64,000 bases of DNA from Brachybacterium massiliense. GTDB lineage: Bacteria; Actinomycetota; Actinomycetes; Actinomycetales; Dermabacteraceae. Shown here one piece after another: positions 43,702-50,432 of the stretch (position 1 is its first letter; each line of letters opens with the position of its first letter). The stretch covers positions 248,001-312,000 of the forward strand of contig NZ_FXXB01000008.1 in the NCBI RefSeq assembly GCF_900184245.1, read 5' to 3'. The translations under genes were made by a program, and so were the position numbers. The notes under the pieces were generated by a model that was not told where the DNA came from, made no database searches, and saw nothing but the letters and a program-made list of their open reading frames with translations.

Positions 43702-44216
43702 CCCAGGGCCAGCGCTTCAACCCTCCGCCGAACTGGCCGGAGCCGCCCCATGAGGGGTGGCTCCCGCCGGCGGACTTCCGACCCCCGGCGACCTGGGGGC
43801 GGATCCCGTCCGGGTGGAGGCTGTGGCTGACGGGACGTCCCGGAAGCCGCGGTGAGGCGCCGCTGCAGGACTCCGAGGACGTCCCGGCCAGCGGCGCCCG
43901 CCCGCGCGAGCGGGTGGAGCAGTACCCCGTCGAGGTGCTGAACCCCGGGATGTGGGCCGAGAACCATCTCCAGGCCGAGGACTACGGCTTCCCGCCCGCC
44001 ACGCAGCGCACGTCCCGGCCGCGCCTGCGGCTCGCGGTGACGATCACCGTGACCGTGCTCGGCTTCGTGCTCGCGGCGCTGACCGCGATCATGTTCGTGC
44101 TGCTGGTCGACTTCGCGGTCGAGGATCTGCCCGGGATGGTCGAGGGCGCCGCCGGGCACCTCTCCGCCGCCGTCTCCCCCTCCGAGGCGGCGACCGCCGC
44201 GCCGGTCACGGAATGA
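43698..44216 (+). CDS. Membrane protein of unknown function sharing the RFNPPPNWP motif
   Basis: A 172-residue protein beginning at GTG 43698, overlapping the upstream stop (GTGA). Its N-terminus [20 protein letters not shown], then [14 protein letters not shown], is clearly related to the upstream protein, with the same spacing of NWP, GW, W and GW. A single helix ([20 protein letters not shown]) lies near residues 115-140, followed by a short extracytoplasmic tail. It lies between the repeat protein and SURF1 with overlaps on both sides, so all three are one transcription unit. Confidence 0.8.
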   Translation: MTQGQRFNPPPNWPEPPHEGWLPPADFRPPATWGRIPSGWRLWLTGRPGSRGEAPLQDSEDVPASGARPRERVEQYPVEVLNPGMWAENHLQAEDYGFPPATQRTSRPRLRLAVTITVTVLGFVLAALTAIMFVLLVDFAVEDLPGMVEGAAGHLSAAVSPSEAATAAPVTE

Positions 44217-45192
44217 CGGGACGATCCGCACGCCGGGAGATCCTGCTCAGCCGAGAGACCCTGCTGGGTCTGGTCGCGGTGCTGGTGCTGGCCGGGGTCT
44301 GCGTGCTGCTGGGGCTGTGGCAGTACGGGCGCTACGAGGACCGACGGGACGAGGCCGCCGTGGTCAGCACCAACTACGAGGCCGAGCCCGTCGCGCTCGA
44401 GGAGATCCTGCCCGAGGAGGGACAGCCGCTCCCCGCCGAGCACGCCTGGGCCCCGGTGAGCCTGCACGGCAGCTACTGCGCCGAGGACGACTGCGTGCTC
44501 TATGTGCGCAACCGTCAGCTCTCCGGCGAGGTCGGCTTCTGGCAGCTGGTGCCCTTCCGCACCGAGGACGGCACCACCCTGCTGGTGGTGCGCGGATGGG
44601 TGCCGCAGGCTGCCGGGGAGTCGGCACCGGCCGATCCCGCCGCGGTGCCGACCGGGGAGCTGTCATTGACCGTGCGGATGCGTCCCGCCGAGCCGGTGCT
44701 GGACCGCGAACCGCCCCCGGGGCAGACCCATTCGGTCAACCCCGGCCAGTCCGCCGGGCTGATGGGGATCGAGCAGACGGGGCTGGTCGCCCAGGCCTAC
44801 GGTGAGCTGGTCGCCGAGGAGCCCGCCGCCGAGCGGCCCCAGGCGCTCCCCTCCCCCGACACCTCCCTGAGCGGCCCCAGGCGCTCCCCTCCCCCGACAC
44901 CTCCCTGGGCCCCCACCTCTCCTACGCCTTCCAGTGGTGGATCTTCGCGCTGTTCTTCCCCGCCGCCCTGATCTACCGCACCCGGCAGCTATTCAAGGAG
45001 GCCGCCGAGGACGAGGAGCCCGTCGGGCGCCCCGCCGCAGAAGACCAGGCGGCAGACCGCACCGACACCGCAGCGGGGCCCGTCCCGTCCCGCCGCACCC
45101 GAGACCACCGTCCCCGCCGTGCGGTCCGCGCCCGGCGCCGAGGACAGGACGAGGAGGAAGAGGATGCCCTCATCGATGAACGCTCCCGGTGA
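44213..45192 (+). pseudogene. SURF1 family cytochrome oxidase assembly gene, frameshifted by a 38-bp duplication
   Basis: The first 218 codons are normal SURF1: an N-terminal helix (LGLVAVLVLAGVCVLLGLWQ, then YGRYEDRRDEA), LHGSYCAEDDCVLYVRNRQL, then LLVVRGWVPQ. A perfect 38-bp tandem duplication then shifts the frame, giving a stop at 44971 (252 residues). Removing one copy restores the second helix HLSYAFQWWIFALFFPAALI and a charged tail ending at 45192, which overlaps the GDPD start. Loss of the second membrane helix should impair haem a insertion into the terminal oxidase, unless this is a recent or slipping mutation or a sequencing error. ATG 44213 overlaps the upstream stop. Confidence 0.85.
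44831..44906 (+). repeat. Perfect 38-bp tandem duplication inside SURF1
   Basis: Bases 44831-44868 are repeated without change at 44869-44906; each begins GAGCGGCCCC and ends ACACCTCCCT. Because 38 is not a multiple of three, the reading frame changes. The copies are identical, which points to a recent event. Confidence 0.95.
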
Positions 45193-46003
45193 CCGCTCCG
45201 CCGCGCCGGGATCACGGTTCCTGCCCGGCCCCCGGCCGCGCCGGATCGCTCACCGGGGCCTCGCGCTCGACGGCGCGGAGAACACCATGCGCGCCTTCGA
45301 GGACGCTCTCGCCGCCGGCGCGGACATGCTCGAGACCGACACCCGGGCCACCAGGGACGGCCTGGCCCTCGCCTTCCACGACGAGGACCTGCTGCGCGTG
45401 GCCGACGATCCGCGGCGCCTCGACGAGCTCAGCGCCCAGCAGGCCGGCGCGATCCGCCTGGCCTGCGACGAGCCCCTCGCGATGCTCGAGGACGTGCTGG
45501 GCACCTTCACCGATGTCCCCATCAACGTGGACGTCAAGGACGCCTCCGCGATCGGACCCGCGGTCGCGGCGATCGCCCGCACCCGCAGCGCGGACCGGAT
45601 CTGCATCGCCGGCTTCGACGGCGAGGTGGTCCGCAAGACCCTCGCCACGCTGCACGCCGCGACGGGCGTGATCGCGGTGCGCAGCCCTTCCCGGGGCGCC
45701 ATCGGGCGATTCCTCGCCGCGCGCGCGGTCGAGGCGCCCACGCCCGTGATCCGTCGGATCCTCGCCCCCTACGGCGCGCTCCAGGTCCCGCCCACCTACC
45801 GGGGCGTCCCGGTGGTGACCGAGGCGAACATCGCCGCCGCCCACCGCGTGGGCTGCGAGGTGCACGTGTGGACCGTCGACGACGTCCCGACCATGCAGGA
45901 TCTGCTGGTCAAGGGCGTGGATGGTATCATCACCAATCGGGTCGATCTGCTCTCCGAGATGCTCGACGGCGCCACGGCCGCACCGGGCGGCGCGGGCGCC
46001 TGA
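45164..46003 (+). CDS. Glycerophosphodiester phosphodiesterase family protein
   Basis: A 279-residue GDPD. The core begins RRIAHRGLALDGAENTMRAF and has ADMLETDTRATRDGLALAFH, with catalytic His, Glu and Asp residues. VPINVDVKDASA and HVWTVDDVPTMQDLLVKGVD follow as in the family. No signal peptide is seen. ATG 45164 is preferred since GGAGG lies 6 nt upstream, so it overlaps the restored SURF1 end by 29 nt. It hydrolyses glycerophosphodiesters to glycerol-3-phosphate. Confidence 0.92.
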   Translation: MPSSMNAPGDRSAAPGSRFLPGPRPRRIAHRGLALDGAENTMRAFEDALAAGADMLETDTRATRDGLALAFHDEDLLRVADDPRRLDELSAQQAGAIRLACDEPLAMLEDVLGTFTDVPINVDVKDASAIGPAVAAIARTRSADRICIAGFDGEVVRKTLATLHAATGVIAVRSPSRGAIGRFLAARAVEAPTPVIRRILAPYGALQVPPTYRGVPVVTEANIAAAHRVGCEVHVWTVDDVPTMQDLLVKGVDGIITNRVDLLSEMLDGATAAPGGAGA

Positions 46004-46035
46004 GCAGCCCGGGAGCGGCCGGCTCTCCCGGACCG

Positions 46036-46078
46036 GGAACAGAACCGGGCCCGATCGCGTTGGCACCTGCAGGTGCCA
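46036..46078 (+). promoter_or_regulatory. SigR/SigH-like promoter and 18-bp palindrome before rbpA
   Basis: GGAAC (46036-46040), exactly 18 nt, then GTT (46059-46061) matches the redox ECF sigma consensus GGAAY-N18-GTT. S. coelicolor rbpA is known to be controlled by SigR, so context fits. TGGCACCTGCAGGTGCCA (46061-46078) is a perfect palindrome overlapping the predicted start of transcription; a binding protein or an RNA hairpin are both possible. Confidence 0.5.
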
Positions 46079-46145
46079 CCACCCCACAGACCTCACCGGA
46101 TGTCACCCCGTCCGGCCCCTATCCCCGGCAGGAAGCGAGAACCGC

Positions 46146-46496
46146 ATGAACAGCCGCAGCCTCCGAGGCACCCGACTGGGCTCCCTCTCCATGGAGACCG
46201 ACGAGGGCGTCCTCGCCGCACCGCGTCAGGAGGCGGTCTACGACTGCCCCAACAACCACACCATCGTGCTGCCCTTCTCGGTCGAGGCCGATGTGCCGGC
46301 CGTCTGGGAGTGCCGCTGCGGCGCCTCCGCCCTGCTGCGCGACCATGAGCGCCCCGAGGAGAAGCCCGGCAAGCCCGTGCGCACCCACTGGGACATGCTG
46401 CTGGAGCGCCGCAGCGAGGAGGACCTCCAGGTGCTCCTGGATCAGCGTCTCGAGCTGCTCCGCGCCGGCAAGCTGCACCAGCGCCGCAACCTCTGA
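46146..46496 (+). CDS. rbpA: RNA polymerase-binding protein RbpA
   Basis: A 116-residue RbpA. It begins with the typical MNSRSLRGTRLGSLSMETDE. The central zinc-ribbon-like part is VYDCPNNHTIVLPFSVEADV, then WECRCGASALL, and the sigma-interacting C-terminus includes KPVRTHWDMLLERRSEEDLQ. It binds RNA polymerase and group 1/2 sigma factors and stabilises open promoter complexes in actinobacteria. Its leader carries a SigR-like promoter and a palindrome, and a long hairpin terminator follows. Confidence 0.97.
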   Translation: MNSRSLRGTRLGSLSMETDEGVLAAPRQEAVYDCPNNHTIVLPFSVEADVPAVWECRCGASALLRDHERPEEKPGKPVRTHWDMLLERRSEEDLQVLLDQRLELLRAGKLHQRRNL

Positions 46497-46516
46497 GCAG
46501 CGCCCGCGAGACGCCA

Positions 46517-46567
46517 CGCGACAGCGCCCCCGTCCCGCCTTCTCGGCGGTGCGGGGGCGCTGTCGCG
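46517..46567. terminator. Long hairpin terminator after rbpA
   Basis: CGCGACAGCGCCCCCG (46517-46532) and CGGGGGCGCTGTCGCG (46552-46567) are perfect 16-bp complements; inside them CGCC-TTCT-CGGCG adds a further stem. It lies between the convergent rbpA and fxsA genes. There is no T-tract, typical of actinobacterial intrinsic terminators. Confidence 0.8.
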
Positions 46568-46610
46568 TCGAGCGTCGTGTGATGCAGGGCCGTCGCTCAG
46601 CCCGGCGTGC

Positions 46611-47189
46611 TCAGTCCTGGGTCAGCGTGGGTGGCGTGCCGCCGCTGCTCTTCGAAGGATCGGCGGGGCTGCTGTCGAGGATGATCTCTCCGTCGATCAC
46701 ACCGGTGCCCGAGCGGCGGTAGAGCACGCGCCGCGCGCCCTCGGATCCGCTGCCGAGGCCCATCGCCTTCACCGAGCGGCGCTGGACGGGGGTGAGCAGC
46801 AGGACCAGCCCGATCAGATCGGTGAGCACGCCCGGGAAGAAGAAGAACAGCGCCGACAGCAGCGTGAACGCCGGGCGCGAGAGATGCTTCTCGACGTCGC
46901 CGCTGCCGCGCACGGCGCGCACCAGCGACCGCAGCCGCACGAAGGACTGCTGGCCGGCGGCGACCAGGAGGGCGATGCCCACCACCCAGCCGATCGCGAT
47001 GATCAGCACCGGCCACCACAGGCTGGTGTTGATCCCGATCAGCACCAGGATCGTCAGCTCGACGAGGCCCAGCAGGATGATCGCAACGGGGATCAGCGCA
47101 CCGCGCCGGGAGGCGGGGCGAGCATCCGCCGGAGCGCCGGCGGAAGGACGCGCGGAGGCACCGGAGCTGCTGCTCTGCTGTGCGGCCAT
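46611..47189 (-). CDS. fxsA: FxsA family membrane protein
   Basis: A 192-residue protein. After a Ser/Ala-rich N-terminus come the FxsA helices (LIPVAIILLGLVELTILVLI; LWWPVLIIAIGWVVGIALL), then HLSRPAFTLLSALFFFFPGV and LTDLIGLVLLLTPVQR, the family signature. The C-terminal tail is hydrophilic. GGAAGGGAG precedes the ATG. In E. coli FxsA modulates phage exclusion; in actinobacteria its role is unknown, but its place beside ppm1, lnt and rbpA is conserved. Confidence 0.9.
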   Translation of the reverse strand: MAAQQSSSSGASARPSAGAPADARPASRRGALIPVAIILLGLVELTILVLIGINTSLWWPVLIIAIGWVVGIALLVAAGQQSFVRLRSLVRAVRGSGDVEKHLSRPAFTLLSALFFFFPGVLTDLIGLVLLLTPVQRRSVKAMGLGSGSEGARRVLYRRSGTGVIDGEIILDSSPADPSKSSGGTPPTLTQD

Positions 47190-47226
47190 GGACGGCTCCC
47201 TTCCTGCGGCGACGAACCCGTTCAGC

Positions 47227-47982
47227 CTAACGCAGGGCCTTGCGAAGCAGCTGGGCGCGACGTGACACTCCCCAGAGAGTCACCTTCACCAGCGCCTCCC
47301 GCACGATCCGGGACGACATCTTGCTCGCGCCCTCGGTGCGCTCGTCGAAGTCGATCGGTACCTCCGTGATCACCGCTCCCAGATCCCTGGCGCGGCGGGT
47401 CATGTCCACCTGGAAGCAGTAGCCCTGGGAGGCGATGTCCTCGGCGACCAGGCGCTCGAGCAGCTCGGCACGGAACACCCGGAAGCCGGCGGTCGCGTCG
47501 GAGACACCGAGCCCCATCAGCAGCCGCACGTACAGGTTCGCGCCGCGCGAGAGCAGCAGCCGATGCACGGGCCAGTCGTGGACGGCGCCGCCGGGGATCC
47601 AGCGGGAACCGATGGCGAGGTCCGCACCGCGTCGCACCGCCTCGAGCAGGCCGGGCAGCTGCTCGGGCCGGTGGGAGGCGTCCGCGTCCATCTCCCCCAG
47701 CAGCCGGTAGCCGCGCTCGAGGCCCCAGGCGAAGCCCGCCAGGTAGGCCGGGCCCAGGCCCTGCTTCCCGGCCCGGTGCAGCACGTGAACGGCCGGATCC
47801 TGCGCGGCGATCGACTCGGCCCACTTTCCGGTGCCGTCCGGCGAGGAGTCATCGACCACCAGCACGTGGGCCTCGGGCACCGCGGCGCGCAGGCGGGACA
47901 GGGTGCCCGGCAGTGCGTCGCGCTCGTCATAGGTGGGGATGACGATGAGGGTGGACGGGAGCGGCTGGTTCGAGGGCTGCAT
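47227..47982 (-). CDS. ppm1: Polyprenol monophosphomannose synthase (Ppm1 catalytic domain)
   Basis: A 251-residue GT2 enzyme. LIVIPTYDERDALPGTLSRL, HVLVVDDSSPDGTGKWAESI and YRLLGEMDADASHRPEQL give the GT-A fold with DxD-type metal site. GSRWIPGGAVHDWPVHRLLL is typical of dolichol/polyprenol-phosphate mannose synthases. AGAGGTG precedes the ATG, 2 nt after the lnt stop. In M. tuberculosis the same two activities are fused in one protein; here they are separate. It supplies polyprenyl-phosphate mannose for lipoglycans and protein O-mannosylation. Confidence 0.93.
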   Translation of the reverse strand: MQPSNQPLPSTLIVIPTYDERDALPGTLSRLRAAVPEAHVLVVDDSSPDGTGKWAESIAAQDPAVHVLHRAGKQGLGPAYLAGFAWGLERGYRLLGEMDADASHRPEQLPGLLEAVRRGADLAIGSRWIPGGAVHDWPVHRLLLSRGANLYVRLLMGLGVSDATAGFRVFRAELLERLVAEDIASQGYCFQVDMTRRARDLGAVITEVPIDFDERTEGASKMSSRIVREALVKVTLWGVSRRAQLLRKALR

Positions 47983-47984
47983 GG

Positions 47985-49625
47985 TCACCTCTTCCGGGGG
48001 CGTCGGGCGGGGCGGGCGGAGAGGGCCCGACGCGGTCCGGTCAGTGCCAGCACCAGCCCCACCAGGCCGAGGGCGGAGATCGCCACGGAGATCCACGGCC
48101 CGGCCGCGACCGCGGGGGTGATCGCGGTGCGCAGCGGCACGTCCGCCACCAGCGCGCCCTCCTCCCAGTGGCCGACGAAGTCGATCTGGCGCCCCTCGGG
48201 GCTGAAGATCGCCGAATGCCCGACGGTGGAGATGTGCACGACGCTGCGGCCGGAGAGCACCGCCATCACCTTGGCCTGGGCGAGCTGCTGGATCGCCTCG
48301 TGGGAGTCGCCGAACAGCGCGTTGTTGGACTGGACCACGATCACCTCGGCGCCCTCGTCCACCACGTCCTGGACCAGGTTCTCGTAGGCGATCTCGAAGC
48401 AGATCAGGATCCCCACCCGGCCCTGTCCCTGCTCGAGCCCGGCCAGGTCCATCACCCCGATCTCCTCACCGGGGATCATGTCCAGCGAGACCAGGTCCAC
48501 CTTGTCGGTGACCAGCCGGAACACGTCCCTCATCGGGATGAACTCCCCGAAGGGCACGGGGTGGCGCTTGGAGTACTGGTACGGCGTCGTCTCCTCGGGG
48601 GTGAACAGCACCGACTGGTTCAGCCGCTCGCTCTCCCCCACCCGGGTCTGGGTGCCGATGAGGATGGGTGCGTCGGCGTCCTGGGCCGCGGAGGTCAGCT
48701 GCGAGGCCAATCGCGGGTCCGTGCGCGGGTCCCAGCCGGTGGAGTCCTCCGGCCACACGATCAGGTCCAGCTCGGTGCCCTTCTCGGTCGCCGTGTCGAC
48801 CGTGCTGCGGGTGACGGCCAGGTGGTTGTCGAAGACGTCCTCGGGCATGGTGAAGGAGATCGGGTCGATCTCGTCCATCGAGCCCTGGATCGCGGCGATG
48901 GCCATGGTGGGGCGATCGCTCGGTGCCCGGTTCTGCGGGTACGGGACCACGACGGTGGCCAGCACCGCCGCGACGGCGATCGCGCAGGGCCAGACCCCGG
49001 AGAACCCGATCAGACCGCGTCGACGCCGGCCCAGCAGGGACAGCGCCCCGAACAGCAGCAGCTGGCCCAGCAGCGCGACCACGAGCGAGAGCCCGGCCAT
49101 CCCGATCCAGGGGGCGAGGTTCAGCAGCGGCGCATCCGCCAGGGCAAAGGCGCTCGCGCCCCAGGACAGGCCTCCCCAGGGGGCGGAGCTGCGCAGGGTC
49201 TCCACGCCCACCCAGAGCGCGGCGACGAAGACGGCGGTGCTGATGCACAGCCCGCGGCGCACCATCACGGTGCGCGCCAGCAGGCCGAACAGCACGATGT
49301 AGAGCGCCTCGAAGATCCCCAGCGCGAGCCAGGGCATCGCGCCGGCATAGGTGTTCGCCCACTCGGTCAGCGGCACGAAGAACGCCACCCCCCACAGCAG
49401 GGAGACCAGCGCGGCGAGCCGACCCGAGCGCACCAGCAGCCCTGCCCCCAGCAGGGCGATGGACACCGGCAGCAGCATCCACAGGTCGTAGGGCGGGAAC
49501 GCCAGCAGCGCGCAGAACCCGCCGGAGGCTCCGCACAGCAGCGCGATCGGCCAGGGTGTGGTGTCGAACTCGTCGCGGTGACGGCGGCCGCGCGCGGTCG
49601 AGGCGGCGCGAGCGGTCGCGGTCAT
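47985..49625 (-). CDS. lnt: Apolipoprotein N-acyltransferase
   Basis: A 546-residue protein with about seven N-terminal helices and a nitrilase-like extracytoplasmic domain. The Glu-Lys-Cys triad is visible in LIVWPEDSTGWDP (Glu), YQYSKRHPVPFGEFIPMRD (Lys) and VGILICFEIAYENLVQD (Cys). A final helix anchors the C-terminus. ATG 49625 overlaps the upstream stop (ATGA); the longer frame further upstream is a shadow. It adds the third acyl chain to lipoproteins and is co-transcribed with ppm1. Confidence 0.93.
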   Translation of the reverse strand: MTATARAASTARGRRHRDEFDTTPWPIALLCGASGGFCALLAFPPYDLWMLLPVSIALLGAGLLVRSGRLAALVSLLWGVAFFVPLTEWANTYAGAMPWLALGIFEALYIVLFGLLARTVMVRRGLCISTAVFVAALWVGVETLRSSAPWGGLSWGASAFALADAPLLNLAPWIGMAGLSLVVALLGQLLLFGALSLLGRRRRGLIGFSGVWPCAIAVAAVLATVVVPYPQNRAPSDRPTMAIAAIQGSMDEIDPISFTMPEDVFDNHLAVTRSTVDTATEKGTELDLIVWPEDSTGWDPRTDPRLASQLTSAAQDADAPILIGTQTRVGESERLNQSVLFTPEETTPYQYSKRHPVPFGEFIPMRDVFRLVTDKVDLVSLDMIPGEEIGVMDLAGLEQGQGRVGILICFEIAYENLVQDVVDEGAEVIVVQSNNALFGDSHEAIQQLAQAKVMAVLSGRSVVHISTVGHSAIFSPEGRQIDFVGHWEEGALVADVPLRTAITPAVAAGPWISVAISALGLVGLVLALTGPRRALSARPARRPRKR

Positions 49626-50398
49626 GCGCCGTCCTGTGCCAGGCGGTCGTGGACGATCCGGCCCTCGACGACGGTGCGCAGCGCACGCGGGGTGCCCTGG
49701 TCCAGGTCGGGCAGCAGCGGTGTGCGCGAGCGCGGGTCCGTGGACCACAGCTCGACGCCCTCGGTGCGGGAGCGGACGGTGAGGTCCCAGGGCTCCCAGA
49801 GCACGAACGTGGCGGGGATCCCGGTCTGGAGCGTTCCCGGATGGCGGTGCCCGGCCACGCGCTGACCGCCGCGCGAGGCGGCGAGGAAGGCGGCGCGGTC
49901 GCTGATCCGCTGCGGTGCGGGGCTGGTGCGGGCCGCGGCCCGCACCCAGTCCCAGGGGTCGGCCGCGGAGGGCGCTCCGGCGGAGCCGAAGGCGAGCGGT
50001 GTGCCCTCGGCGAGGAGGTCGAGGTAGGCGGCGCTCTCCGTGACGGGCGCGATGATCCGCACCCCGTCCCGGGTGCCGGTGGGGCCGGGCAGGCGCAGCA
50101 CGATCCCCCGCGACGCCGCCTCGACGTCGGCCGAGGGGTTGGGATCGGTGCCGTCGGCAGTCGCCGCGGCGTCCACGAACCCGGGCGTGGCCAGGCAGCC
50201 GGTGGCGTCGACCTGGACGGCATCGCCGTGGAGCAGGCGCCCGGTGTCCTCGGGCCCGGTCCAGGCGATCAGCCCGTCGGCCACCAGCATCGCCGAGGCC
50301 TCGGGGTCCTTGGCGCTGTACAGCACGATGCCCGTGTAGAGGGTGGGCGGGGCGACCTGCCCCGGGGCATCGGACGGAGGGAGAGCATTCATCGACAC
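49622..50398 (-). CDS. Degenerate amidohydrolase-like protein lacking metal ligands
   Basis: A 258-residue protein that retains the outer parts of an amidohydrolase: an N-terminal beta domain (LYTGIVLYSAKDPEASAMLV), the strand CLATPGFVDAAATADG where active members have an HxH after PGFxD, and a C-terminal composite end (ATFVLWEPWDLTVRSR, TVVEGRIVHDRL). The HxH is replaced by Ala residues and most of the metal barrel is missing, with length about half the usual. It is probably not a hydrolase. GTG 50398 has GAGAGG 8 nt upstream; ATG 50392 is an alternative. Coupled to lnt by ATGA overlap. Confidence 0.75.
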   Translation of the reverse strand: MSMNALPPSDAPGQVAPPTLYTGIVLYSAKDPEASAMLVADGLIAWTGPEDTGRLLHGDAVQVDATGCLATPGFVDAAATADGTDPNPSADVEAASRGIVLRLPGPTGTRDGVRIIAPVTESAAYLDLLAEGTPLAFGSAGAPSAADPWDWVRAAARTSPAPQRISDRAAFLAASRGGQRVAGHRHPGTLQTGIPATFVLWEPWDLTVRSRTEGVELWSTDPRSRTPLLPDLDQGTPRALRTVVEGRIVHDRLAQDGA

Positions 50399-50432
50399 GG
50401 CACCAGCCTCTCGCGTCCTCCTGGGAGAAAGC

